From positions 141,764 through 205,763 of the forward strand of contig CAJTZF010000001.1 of the NCBI GenBank assembly GCA_910584245.1: a DNA stretch of 64,000 nucleotides, written 5' to 3'. This document shows positions 1 through 8,653 of the stretch, one piece after another. The notes under the pieces were generated by a model, which worked only from the letters and a program-made list of their open reading frames with translations, was not told where the DNA came from and ran no database searches. The first letter of the stretch is position 1, and each line of letters begins with the position of its first letter. Both the position numbers and the translations under genes were made by a program. This DNA comes from an uncultured Eubacterium sp. (lineage in GTDB: Bacteria > Bacillota > Clostridia > Lachnospirales > Lachnospiraceae).

Positions 1-3000
1 GGGAATGGCTTGATCAGACGTGTATAGCGCGCCTCGTTGTTCAGGAAATCCTGATAAGAACCGTCTCCTTCTTTGGATGTCAGTGTAAACGGATTCTTGC
101 CCTCTGCTTTCAGCGCCGGATTGAAGCTGAAGAGATTCCAATATCCCGCTTTCACTGCCTTCTTCATCTCATCCTGACAGTGGTTCATGCCGCCCTTGGC
201 AATTCCGTGCAGCTCACATGGCGCGTAACCAATGATCAGAGATGGTCCATGATAAGCCTCTGCCTCTGCGATCGCCTTCACAGCCTGTGCCGGATTTGCT
301 CCGAGTGCAATCTGGGCTACATATACATAACCATAGCTCATAGCGATTTCTGCCAGGCTCTTCTTGCCAATCTCTTTACCTGCCGCTGCAAACTGGCAAA
401 CTTCACCGATATTGGATGCCTTAGATGCCTGGCCGCCCGTATTCGAATACATCTCGGTATCAAATACCATGACATTTACGTCCTCGCCGGAAGCAAGTAC
501 ATGGTCTAAGCCGCCAAATCCGATATCGTATGCCCATCCGTCACCACCGAAGATCCATACGGATTTCTTTGCAAGATACTGTTTCTTATCAAGAATTTCT
601 TTCGATAAGTCACATCCTGCCGCTGCACATTTCTCAACCTCAGCGATGAGAGCCTTAGCAGCCGGTGTATTTTCTCTTGTATCATCCTTTGTCTCAAGGA
701 ATTTATCAACGGCAGCTTTCAACTCAGCCGAAGCTTTGTCGGAAGCAGCTAATTCTTTTACTTTCTCGATTGTCTGCTCACGAATTACTTTCTGTCCGAT
801 ATGCATACCGAGACCGTGCTCTGCATTGTCCTCAAATAAGGAGTTTGACCAGGCAGGACCCTGTCCCGAATCTTTGTGTACCGTATACGGTGACGTAGCT
901 GCCGGACCGCCCCAGATCGAGGAACATCCTGTCGCATTGGAAATGTACATCTGCTCACCAAACAGCTGCGTAACAAGACGCGCATAAGATGTCTCAGCAC
1001 AGCCCGCACAGCTTCCGGAGAACTCGAGAAGCGGCTGGTTGAACTGTGACCCCTTCGGTGTCGTGTCCGCAATTCCGCTGTCCTTCTTGCCCACGTTGGC
1101 AACGAGATAATCAAATACCTGCTGCTCTGCTGCCTGGGATTCCTGCGGCACCATCTGAATCGCCCCGTCTCCCGCTTTCGGACATACGGTAATACACTCG
1201 CCGCATCCCATACAGTCTAATGGGGAAACGCTCATCGTAAACTTAAATTCACCAGCTTTTGGCTTCGTATCGGAAACCTTTATATTAGAAGGCGCTGCTT
1301 TTACTTCTTCTTCTGTCAAAAGGAATGGACGGATCGTAGCGTGGGAACATACAAATGCACAATTGTTACACTGGATACATGTATTTGGATCCCAAACCGG
1401 AACTGTAACCGCCGTTCCACGCTTCTCATATGCCGACGCGCCAAGCTCAAACTGGCCGTCTGCAATATCTTTAAATGCCGATACCGGAAGGCTGTCACCA
1501 TCCATGATCGAAATCGGCTCAAGAAGCTCTTTTACCATCTTGACAACTTCTGGACGTCCCTGAAGCTCTTTTGCCGGGGCATCTGGAGCCGGATTTGCCC
1601 AGGAATCCGGTACTTCTACTTTATGTACGGCATCTACACCGGCATCAATTGCCTTGTAGTTCATCTCTACAACTGCGTCACCCTTCTTCGAATAAGATTT
1701 CTTCGCAGCTGCTTTCATATAGTCAACCGCCTCTTCAATTGGCATGATGTTTGCCAGTTTGAAAAATGCGGACTGGAGAATCGTGTTCGTACGCTTGCCC
1801 ATACCGATCTCGATTGCTTTATCAATCGCATTAATCGTGTAAAGCTGGATATTATTTTCAGCGATGTATTTTTTCGATTCTGCCGGCATATGCTTCTCAA
1901 GCTCTTCATCCGACCACTGGCAGTTAATCATGAAAATACCGCCCGGCTTCACATCCTGAACCATCTTGTATCCCTTAATAACATAAGATGGGTTGTGGCA
2001 GGCTACAAAATCCGCCTGGTTGATGTAGTATGGACTCTTGATCGGCTTGTCGCCAAAACGAAGATGGGAAATCGTAATACCGCCTGTCTTCTTGGAGTCA
2101 TACTGGAAGTATGCCTGGATAAATTTATCTGTGTGGTCACCGATGATCTTTGTGGAGTTCTTATTAGCTCCAACCGTACCGTCGCCGCCCAGACCCCAGA
2201 ATTTACACTCTACTGTGCCCTCTGCGGAAGTAATCGGAGCCGGCTTCACTTCTGGCAGGCTCAGATTTGTCACATCATCCACGATACCGATCGTGAAACG
2301 TGGCTTTGGCGCATCCTTTTCGAGCTCTTTGTAAATAGCAAAAATAGATGACGGCGGTGTATCCTTAGAACCAAGTCCATAGCGTCCGCCGGTCAGCACG
2401 ATATCGTTCAAGCCAGCTTCACGGAGCGTAGCTGCTACATCAAGATACAGCGGCTCACCAAGAGTACCCGGCTCCTTCGTACGGTCAAGAACAGCAATCT
2501 TCTTCGCCGTTTTCGGAATCACTTTCAAAATGTGCTCAGAGGACCAAGGACGGTACAAACGCACTTTAATCAAACCAACTTTCTCACCCTTAGCGGTCAG
2601 GTAATCAATTACCTCCTCTGCCACATCGCATACGGAACCCATCGCAATGATCACGCGGTCAGCGTCCGGCGCTCCATAGTAATTGAAGAGATCATATGCT
2701 GTGCCGAGCTTCTCATTTACCTTTGCCATATATTTCTCTACAACAGCAGGTAACGCATCATATACCGGGTTACATGCCTCACGGTGCTGGAAGAATACGT
2801 CGCCGTTCTCATGGGAACCACGCATTGCCGGATGCTCTGGATTCAGCGCGTGGGCGCGGAACGCCTCTACTGCATCCATGTTGCACATCTCTTTCAGGTC
2901 TTCATAATCCCATTTCTCTATTTTCTGAATCTCGTGGGACGTACGGAATCCGTCAAAGAAGTTGATAAATGGAACTTTTCCCTCCAGGGCTGCCAGATGG

Positions 3001-3467
3001 GCAACCGGGCTTAAGTCCATAACCTCCTGTGGATTTGTCTCTGCGAGCATCGCAAAACCTGTCTGGCGGCACGCATACACGTCACTGTGGTCACCGAAAA
3101 TATTCAGCGACTGTGTAGATACCGTACGCGCTGATACATCAAATACACATGGAAGCTGCTCAGCAGCAATCTTATACATATTCGGGATCATGAGGAGAAG
3201 TCCCTGCGAAGCGGTAAAGGTCGTCGTAAGCGCACCGGCAGCCAAAGAACCGTGTACGGTACCCGCAGCCCCAGCCTCCGACTGCATCTCTACTACCTTT
3301 ACTGTGTTTCCGAAAATGTTCTTCTGTCCTGCAGCGGACCACATATCAACGGTATCTGCCATAGGACTCGAAGGTGTGATAGGATAAATACCTGCAACTT
3401 CCGTATACGCATACGCAACGTGGGCCGCAGCTGTATTTCCATCCATGGATTGTTTTGCTCTAGCCAT
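1..3467 (-). CDS. nifJ: Pyruvate:ferredoxin (flavodoxin) oxidoreductase, C-terminus cut by window edge
   Basis: Cytoplasmic enzyme that oxidatively decarboxylates pyruvate to acetyl-CoA and CO2 and reduces ferredoxin, the central step of clostridial fermentation. The frame is open from 3467 to the left edge (1155 codons). Visible are the N-terminal pyruvate-binding YPITPSSPM (about residues 28-36), two ferredoxin-type 4Fe-4S motifs (CIQCNNCAFVC near 695 and CMGCGECITVC near 755), and the thiamine-diphosphate domain with CAGCAET near 820 and GDGWAYDIGFGG near 975. Single-chain PFORs are usually about 1170-1180 residues, so only some 20 C-terminal residues should be missing. The start has an AAGGAGG site 9 bases upstream. 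It stands alone, divergent from the gntR unit. Confidence 0.97.
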   Translation of the reverse strand, partial: MARAKQSMDGNTAAAHVAYAYTEVAGIYPITPSSPMADTVDMWSAAGQKNIFGNTVKVVEMQSEAGAAGTVHGSLAAGALTTTFTASQGLLLMIPNMYKIAAEQLPCVFDVSARTVSTQSLNIFGDHSDVYACRQTGFAMLAETNPQEVMDLSPVAHLAALEGKVPFINFFDGFRTSHEIQKIEKWDYEDLKEMCNMDAVEAFRAHALNPEHPAMRGSHENGDVFFQHREACNPVYDALPAVVEKYMAKVNEKLGTAYDLFNYYGAPDADRVIIAMGSVCDVAEEVIDYLTAKGEKVGLIKVRLYRPWSSEHILKVIPKTAKKIAVLDRTKEPGTLGEPLYLDVAATLREAGLNDIVLTGGRYGLGSKDTPPSSIFAIYKELEKDAPKPRFTIGIVDDVTNLSLPEVKPAPITSAEGTVECKFWGLGGDGTVGANKNSTKIIGDHTDKFIQAYFQYDSKKTGGITISHLRFGDKPIKSPYYINQADFVACHNPSYVIKGYKMVQDVKPGGIFMINCQWSDEELEKHMPAESKKYIAENNIQLYTINAIDKAIEIGMGKRTNTILQSAFFKLANIMPIEEAVDYMKAAAKKSYSKKGDAVVEMNYKAIDAGVDAVHKVEVPDSWANPAPDAPAKELQGRPEVVKMVKELLEPISIMDGDSLPVSAFKDIADGQFELGASAYEKRGTAVTVPVWDPNTCIQCNNCAFVCSHATIRPFLLTEEEVKAAPSNIKVSDTKPKAGEFKFTMSVSPLDCMGCGECITVCPKAGDGAIQMVPQESQAAEQQVFDYLVANVGKKDSGIADTTPKGSQFNQPLLEFSGSCAGCAETSYARLVTQLFGEQMYISNATGCSSIWGGPAATSPYTVHKDSGQGPAWSNSLFEDNAEHGLGMHIGQKVIREQTIEKVKELAASDKASAELKAAVDKFLETKDDTRENTPAAKALIAEVEKCAAAGCDLSKEILDKKQYLAKKSVWIFGGDGWAYDIGFGGLDHVLASGEDVNVMVFDTEMYSNTGGQASKASNIGEVCQFAAAGKEIGKKSLAEIAMSYGYVYVAQIALGANPAQAVKAIAEAEAYHGPSLIIGYAPCELHGIAKGGMNHCQDEMKKAVKAGYWNLFSFNPALKAEGKNPFTLTSKEGDGSYQDFLNNEARYTRLIKPF

Positions 3468-3568
3468 TTTTATCGTTTCCTCCTTATATTAAATAATTTT
3501 TTAAATAATACGATGCTGGGTTCAAAAAACATTTTGCCCCCTGGTATCATAATACAGTACTAGCTATC

Positions 3569-3597
3569 ATTTTAGCACTATCCCCTCAAAATGTAAA
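3569..3597 (-). promoter_or_regulatory. Predicted sigma-A promoter of nifJ
   Basis: On the minus strand TTTACA (3592-3597) and TAAAAT (3569-3574) are 17 bases apart, about 100 bases before the nifJ start. Seen by eye, not tested. Confidence 0.55.
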
Positions 3598-3654
3598 GGA
3601 TAAAAACGCGGATATTGTCGAATTTTGCAGCGGGCAAAAAGATTAAATTTTCTG

Positions 3655-3683
3655 TTGACATTCCAACATCTCTGTTGTATTAT
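3655..3683 (+). promoter_or_regulatory. Predicted sigma-A promoter of the gntR-ABC operon
   Basis: TTGACA (3655-3660) and TATTAT (3678-3683) are spaced by exactly 17 bases, near consensus, ending about 60 bases before the regulator gene. Confidence 0.75.
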
Positions 3684-3695
3684 TATATTAACAAC
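3674..3695 (+). promoter_or_regulatory. Candidate operator for the GntR-family regulator
   Basis: The inverted repeat GTTGT (3674-3678) / ACAAC (3691-3695) spans the -10 box and the likely start site. YtrA-type regulators commonly repress their own operon from such sites, so autoregulation is the simplest reading. The arms are short and AT-rich, so chance is possible. Confidence 0.35.
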
Positions 3696-3741
3696 TTAAT
3701 ACGCTAATACAGCAACACAATTGACGAAAGGAGGTTGACAC

Positions 3742-4116
3742 ATGCTATGGGAATTGACAAATGACAGACCCCTTTATATTCAACTGATTGAGCATCTGAA
3801 GCTGCTCATCCTGTCTGGCGAATATGAGCCGGGGCAGCCGTTTCCTTCGGTCCGGGAACTTGCCCTGGAGGCAAACGTAAATCCAAACACGATGCAGCGT
3901 GCCCTTGCGGAACTCGTCCGGGACGGCCTGCTTATAAATGAGAGAACGATTGGAAAAAGAATCACAAGTGAAGTTTCCATGATCCAATCCATGAGAGAAG
4001 AGCTGGCGCACTCCAAGCTGCGCCAATTAAAAAAGAACCTGGACCAGCTCGGGTTCAACAAGGAAGAGCAGCTGGCATTTATTAACTCACATTGGAACTC
4101 CACACACGAAGTATAG
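3742..4116 (+). CDS. GntR-family transcriptional regulator, YtrA type
   Basis: A 124-residue DNA-binding protein: an N-terminal winged helix-turn-helix (about residues 10-75, with GQPFPSVRELALEANVNPNT typical of GntR) and only a short helical tail, too small for a ligand-binding domain. That size is characteristic of the YtrA subfamily, which controls adjacent ABC transporters, often in response to cell-envelope stress. AAAGGAGG lies 8 bases before the ATG. The ABC ATPase and permease follow on the same strand, so it probably represses the three-gene operon. Confidence 0.9.
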   Translation: MLWELTNDRPLYIQLIEHLKLLILSGEYEPGQPFPSVRELALEANVNPNTMQRALAELVRDGLLINERTIGKRITSEVSMIQSMREELAHSKLRQLKKNLDQLGFNKEEQLAFINSHWNSTHEV

Positions 4117-4168
4117 TTTCAACTGGCCAGTCATTTTGTATTCATTTATAGACGTTAGGCAATTTGTG

Positions 4169-4220
4169 TCTGCGCGCTGCTTGGCACAACATTGCTTTCT
4201 ACACAAAAGGCAGCGCAGAA
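4169..4220 (+). promoter_or_regulatory. Stem-loop between gntR and the ABC ATPase gene
   Basis: TCTGCGCGCTGC (4169-4180) can pair with GCAGCGCAGA (4211-4220) with a two-base bulge, ending just before the ATPase start. There is no T-tract, so it is not a terminator. It may be a processing or stability hairpin that sets different dosage of regulator and transporter. Confidence 0.35.
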
Positions 4221-4232
4221 ATGAGGATTTGT

Positions 4233-4928
4233 ATGAAATTATTAGAAACGAAAGGATTATCAAAGAAATTTGGCGGCTACACGGCCCTCCAGGATGTAAA
4301 CCTTTCCCTGGACTGCGGCAAAATTGTTGGTCTTCTCGGCCCAAATGGAAGCGGAAAGACCACGTTGCTAAAACTGTTAAACGGACTTCTCGTCCCTACG
4401 AGCGGTACAATCACGATCGGGGGCTATGAACCGGGCGCCGTCACGAAATCGCACGTCTCCTATCTTCCGGACAGCAATTATTTCCCGAAATGGATGAAGG
4501 TTACGGAGCTGCTCGGGTATTTTTCCGATTTCTTTCATGATTTTGACTCGGAGAAAGCCGTCTTTATGCTGAACACATTGAATATTGACACAAACATGAA
4601 GCTCTCGCATATGTCAAAAGGCACGCTGGAAAAAGTCCAGCTCGTGCTGGCCATGAGCAGAAATGCAAACTTGTACTGTCTCGACGAGCCGATCGGCGGC
4701 GTTGACCCCGCTACCAGGGATTATATTTTAAATACGATCGTCGGAAATTATTCCGAAAATTCTACGGTTATCCTATCCACCCATCTCATCTCAGATGTAG
4801 AAAATGTACTGGATGAAGCCGTTTTTCTACAAAATGGCCAGATCCGTCTTCACGCAAGCGTAGATGAAATCCGGGAAAAAGAAAACAAATCCGTAGATGC
4901 ATTATTCAGGGAGGTGTTCAAATGCTAA
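4233..4928 (+). CDS. ABC transporter ATP-binding protein (YtrB-like)
   Basis: A 231-residue nucleotide-binding subunit of an exporter. Walker A GPNGSGKT is at residues 36-43, the Q-loop region follows at YLPDSN, Walker B plus catalytic glutamate is LYCLDEP, the D-loop GGVD follows, and the switch histidine is in STHLI. The signature motif is degenerate: SKGTLEKVQ in place of LSGGQ, as is common in YtrB-type ATPases. I chose ATG 4233 because TGAGGA lies just upstream; ATG 4221 is an in-frame alternative. The stop overlaps the permease start. Confidence 0.88.
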   Translation: MKLLETKGLSKKFGGYTALQDVNLSLDCGKIVGLLGPNGSGKTTLLKLLNGLLVPTSGTITIGGYEPGAVTKSHVSYLPDSNYFPKWMKVTELLGYFSDFFHDFDSEKAVFMLNTLNIDTNMKLSHMSKGTLEKVQLVLAMSRNANLYCLDEPIGGVDPATRDYILNTIVGNYSENSTVILSTHLISDVENVLDEAVFLQNGQIRLHASVDEIREKENKSVDALFREVFKC

Positions 4929-5683
4929 CAAAAATCATAAAACACGAATTCAAAGCCACATACCGCACGTTTATTCCGATCTATATAGCACTTGCGATCG
5001 TGACAGGAGCGGCTTGTCTGTTCCTGCCGGCTCTTTCCAAATACAATAACTCGATCCTGTCAATTGTGATGGGATTCGGAATCATCCTGCTTGTACTCGG
5101 TTTTATTTTCGTCATCATGTCACCCTATATATTCCTATCCGTGCGATTTTACAAAACTACCGCTACAAGAGAGGCCTATCTGACCTTTACGATTCCGACG
5201 GACACAAAAATCATTTTGCTCGGCAAATTTATCGTGACGTTTATATGGACAACGGTAACTATACTGTTGTGGCTGCTAGCCTTTATAGCGCTTTCCTATC
5301 GCTTTGATTTTGGCCTGTCCTTTTCTTTTGACAGCAACATCGTATTACAAATACTATATTTGGCAGCCAGCATTTCCTGCAGCATACTGACTATATTTGC
5401 GGCGATTTCGCTGAGCCAGCTCGTGCGTGACCACCGTGTCATTGCCTCCTTCGCTTTTTATATGGCATTGACTACCGTACAGCAGATTGTGAGTATTGCC
5501 GCTCTCATCCCCATAATGCTAAAAGAGCTGAGTGCGTCTGGAGACGCAGAGTATACCGCTTCCGGCACGGTGACATCGGATACGACCGTCTATGTGCTGT
5601 CTCTTATCATCGGCATTGTTTTTAGTTTAGTATTTTACTTTATCTCCAACTACATGCTGAAAAAGAAGCTGAATCTTCTCTAA
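4922..5683 (+). CDS. ABC transporter permease, ABC-2 like
   Basis: A 253-residue membrane protein with about six hydrophobic segments: an N-terminal helix after the basic LTKIIKHEFKATYR, two helices near residues 40-75, and pairs near 105-125, 140-170, 180-200 and 225-245. It has no recognisable substrate signature. Its ATG overlaps the ATPase stop by 7 bases, so the two are probably translationally coupled and form the exporter regulated by the GntR protein. The substrate is unknown; relatives respond to cell-wall antibiotics. Confidence 0.8.
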   Translation: MLTKIIKHEFKATYRTFIPIYIALAIVTGAACLFLPALSKYNNSILSIVMGFGIILLVLGFIFVIMSPYIFLSVRFYKTTATREAYLTFTIPTDTKIILLGKFIVTFIWTTVTILLWLLAFIALSYRFDFGLSFSFDSNIVLQILYLAASISCSILTIFAAISLSQLVRDHRVIASFAFYMALTTVQQIVSIAALIPIMLKELSASGDAEYTASGTVTSDTTVYVLSLIIGIVFSLVFYFISNYMLKKKLNLL

Positions 5684-5697
5684 ACAGAATAATATAA

Positions 5698-5751
5698 AAA
5701 CGGCAAATCCGCGGGAAGCTTTTATCTTTGCTTCTAGCCGGTTTGCCGTTT
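5698..5751. terminator. Bidirectional intrinsic terminator
   Basis: AAACGGCAAA (5698-5707) pairs perfectly with TTTGCCGTTT (5742-5751), with an extra inner AAGC/GCTT stem. The A-run and T-run on the two sides let it serve both the ABC operon (plus) and the zapA-to-transglutaminase operon (minus) that converge here. Confidence 0.85.
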
Positions 5752-5765
5752 CTTCTCCTGACCGG

Positions 5766-7130
5766 TTACCACGAATGACTCTTCCTCATCTGCTTCCCCG
5801 TTTTTAAAAAGTAAGTATAATATGGCTTCGTATTCGTGTTTTTCCCATTCACAATCGGATCATCGAACGTGACATCCACATAGAGCCATCTCCCATCCAC
5901 CTTTACCCGGTTCCATGCATGGCCGCCTCCTTTGGTCCTGCCAATCACGACCTGACACGGAATCCGAAGTCTCTTCATAATCTTCTGCATCGCCTTCGAA
6001 TATCCGTCGCACACTGCGATCCCCCTCAGCAGCGCCCCCTTTGACGTATGGGAAACCGCGGGCACCCTGCCCCGGAGATAATTGTTATAATCGTATTTTA
6101 CATGCTTAACCAGCCAGTCATGTACCGCTTTTACTTTTTCCCTCGTGCTCATGCCCTTCCGGATTACCGTGCGCACAATCTGGCGAATCCTCTTTTCCTC
6201 TGATTTCCCTGACACCCGCACAACGATAATATACTTCTTTCCGTTCACTTCCGCCGTAATTTTCGCCGTTCCCTCTTTGCGGCACGTTACCATGCCAGAA
6301 GCGGATACTGCCGCAACCGGTGTCCGGGATGATTTCCACCGGACGCTGCCGGCCGTATTGTAAAGCACGAGCTTCTCTTTGTCCCCCGCCAGCAGATGGA
6401 GCTGTCCCTGTCCGAACGTCGGCCGGTCTGCGGTAAATGCGCGTATGCCATGTTTTTCCGCATATTTGTACTCTTTCGAATTTCTCGGAGCCACAATGCT
6501 CACCAATTGGTCACAGCCGTAGATCATGGAATTCCGGACAGATTTACACTTACCTGCAAATACAATATATTTTAAATTACTGCACTGGTAAAATGCATAT
6601 TGGTCAATCGTTTTCACGCTGGCTGGAACAATAATTTTCTTTACGGCGCCATTGCCGTAAAACGCCCCCTGGGAAATTGATGTGACCGTACCGGGCAGTG
6701 TGACGACCTTACTTTTGCCGCGGTACCGGATGAGCCGGCCGGACGAGATGTCAAAATCGGAGGGCTCTGTTTGTGTTCCCCCGGAAAGCGATCCCCCGTC
6801 TGCTCCCGCCGTCCCGCCGGACATTCCATCAGAAGACGTATATGTGTAAATACGGATGCTCATCGTACTTGCCTGCTGAGGAACCTGGTCCGCGCCATAC
6901 ACCTGACGGAGCAGCTCAAGAATCTGTTCTGTGCCCGCCTCCCCCCACATACTGCGGATCTGTTCATACAATGGGGTATTTAACCGATACGTATACGTAT
7001 TATCCACAATGAGCACATATTCCTTTACCTCTTCCGCCTGACATCCTGCTTCTCTGAAAAAACAGCCGAATAAAAGTGAAACAACAAGCAGCGATGCTGC
7101 TACTCTTCCTGCGCGCGATCTCCATATCAT
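5766..7130 (-). CDS. Secreted transglutaminase-like lipoprotein with LRR and Ig-like domains
   Basis: A 454-residue exported protein. An N-terminal hydrophobic segment ends in a lipobox-like LLFGC, suggesting lipid anchoring. Then come BspA-type leucine-rich repeats (TSISQGAFYG, KTIDQYAFYQCSNLKYIVFA; about 150-230), a Big2-like region (about 240-310), and a C-terminal transglutaminase-like cysteine protease fold with all three catalytic positions: C374 in AVCDGYSK, H404 in GGGHAWN and D419 in YVDVTFDDP. I chose ATG 7130, preceded by AAAGGGAG; GTG 7154 overlaps the upstream stop and has no good site. It is last in a cell-division/wall-synthesis operon, so a wall-related peptidase or crosslinking role is plausible but unproven. 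Confidence 0.85.
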   Translation of the reverse strand: MIWRSRAGRVAASLLVVSLLFGCFFREAGCQAEEVKEYVLIVDNTYTYRLNTPLYEQIRSMWGEAGTEQILELLRQVYGADQVPQQASTMSIRIYTYTSSDGMSGGTAGADGGSLSGGTQTEPSDFDISSGRLIRYRGKSKVVTLPGTVTSISQGAFYGNGAVKKIIVPASVKTIDQYAFYQCSNLKYIVFAGKCKSVRNSMIYGCDQLVSIVAPRNSKEYKYAEKHGIRAFTADRPTFGQGQLHLLAGDKEKLVLYNTAGSVRWKSSRTPVAAVSASGMVTCRKEGTAKITAEVNGKKYIIVVRVSGKSEEKRIRQIVRTVIRKGMSTREKVKAVHDWLVKHVKYDYNNYLRGRVPAVSHTSKGALLRGIAVCDGYSKAMQKIMKRLRIPCQVVIGRTKGGGHAWNRVKVDGRWLYVDVTFDDPIVNGKNTNTKPYYTYFLKTGKQMRKSHSW

Positions 7131-7150
7131 CGCAACCCACTCCCTTTCTT

Positions 7151-8653
7151 TCACTCAAAATATTCATCGAACAGTTTCTTGGCAATCGGCACTGCATAGG
7201 CACTTCCTGTACCAGCGCCCTCGACTACAATGCTCACGGCGAGACTTTTTCCACTTTTTTGTGCAAAGCCGACAAACCACGCATGGGAATCAGAGGAACC
7301 CTCCTTAAACTGTGCCGACCCGGTCTTGCCACCCGCCTGGTAGCGCCCGGTATTCAATGCCGTAGCGGTTCCGCTTTGCACCGCCTCCCTCATATACTGC
7401 TTTAACAGCTTCACTTCCTCCTCCGAGAGAGGCGTGGAAACAGCCGCCGGCTTCCTCTGTTGTACCGTATTCCCGTTCGCATCCTCTACCCGGTCCACTA
7501 CATAAGGCTTCATCAGTGTCCCGTCATTCACGGCCGCCGACACAAGAAAAATATTTTGCAGCGGGGTCGTCAGGGTAGACCCTTGCCCAATCGCCACCTG
7601 CATAATATCCCCGGTCGCCTCCCCTTCTTTTATGGCAAAGCTGGACGCCTTCTGCTCCAACTTTTCGACCGAAAGCGTCCGGTTATAATAAAAAGAATGA
7701 CAAAGCTTCGACCACTTCGACGCATTTAGCTCCGTCCCGATCTGGGCAAAGGCCGCGTTACACGATTCAGCAAACGCGCGGGAGAGATCCAGTTTTCCAT
7801 GTACCTCGTTTCCATAGCAGTTGATCGCATCTTTGCCACGCCCGATCTTACCCGTACATTTATAACGGAAATTTTCATATTGTTCATTCTCCCGGATATA
7901 TTCTAAAAGAGTGTACAGCTTAAATGTGGACCCCGGCGGATATACGCCCTGGGTCGCGCGGTTGAGTAAAACCGAACGGTCCGGGTCGTCATCGCCGCCT
8001 TCCTGAATTAATTTATCCCACATAACATCAATTGTATTCGGATTATACGTCGGTTTTGACACCATTGCAACAATTTTCCCCGTCTCCGGCTCCATCGCAA
8101 CCACCGCGCCCCGGTAGCTGCCCAACGCGTCGCTGGCAATTTGGGAGAGCTTCACATTCAACGTTGTAACAATATTGTTTCCGGGATTCTTCTCCCCCTT
8201 TAACTCATTGAGCAGTCCAGCCAGGGGGGGGACACCCGAGGTGAGCATTGTATAACTCTCCGATGCCTCCAGCCCCGTCGTCCCGTGGGTCACACGTCCG
8301 ACAACATGGGCAAACAGCCCGTCAAACGGATACTGCCGTTTCTCATTTCCATTTTTATCCGTCACAGTCTTAGCCAGTACCTTTCCCTTGTCAGATAAAA
8401 TATTCCCTTTTGTAACCCTCTCCGCCAGAAGCTCCTGCCGTTTATTGTACGGATTATTTAAAATGCGGTCCGTATCCCCAGATAAAAACCAGATCACATA
8501 TCCGGCCATAAACACAAATAGCAACATGAATATATATGTGACGGCCGCCATTTCCCGGTTCATTTTTTTTCGAAATTTGAGTTCCAGCTTACGTTCCGGT
8601 TTTTTTCCCTCCGCTTCCTTCTTCTTCCTCAAAGCCTTCCTCCTCTCTTCCAT
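7151..8653 (-). CDS. Class B penicillin-binding protein (FtsI/PbpA-like transpeptidase)
   Basis: A peptidoglycan D,D-transpeptidase of 500 residues: cytoplasmic basic tail, one membrane helix (about 37-57), a small dimerisation region, and a transpeptidase domain with SxxK at S242 (STFK), SxN at 297 (SCN) and KTG at 443. It follows an FtsW/RodA glycosyltransferase, the standard partner. ATG 8653 lies inside the end of ftsW; TTG at codon 8, preceded by GAGAGGAGG, may be the real start because the ATG has only a poor site. Such short class B PBPs are common beside SEDS genes in Lachnospiraceae. Confidence 0.92.
   Translation of the reverse strand: MEERRKALRKKKEAEGKKPERKLELKFRKKMNREMAAVTYIFMLLFVFMAGYVIWFLSGDTDRILNNPYNKRQELLAERVTKGNILSDKGKVLAKTVTDKNGNEKRQYPFDGLFAHVVGRVTHGTTGLEASESYTMLTSGVPPLAGLLNELKGEKNPGNNIVTTLNVKLSQIASDALGSYRGAVVAMEPETGKIVAMVSKPTYNPNTIDVMWDKLIQEGGDDDPDRSVLLNRATQGVYPPGSTFKLYTLLEYIRENEQYENFRYKCTGKIGRGKDAINCYGNEVHGKLDLSRAFAESCNAAFAQIGTELNASKWSKLCHSFYYNRTLSVEKLEQKASSFAIKEGEATGDIMQVAIGQGSTLTTPLQNIFLVSAAVNDGTLMKPYVVDRVEDANGNTVQQRKPAAVSTPLSEEEVKLLKQYMREAVQSGTATALNTGRYQAGGKTGSAQFKEGSSDSHAWFVGFAQKSGKSLAVSIVVEGAGTGSAYAVPIAKKLFDEYFE

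Noticed and set aside
1341..2351. Long plus-strand reading frame inside nifJ
   Set aside because: It is antisense to well-conserved PFOR sequence and has no protein-family character; a shadow frame.
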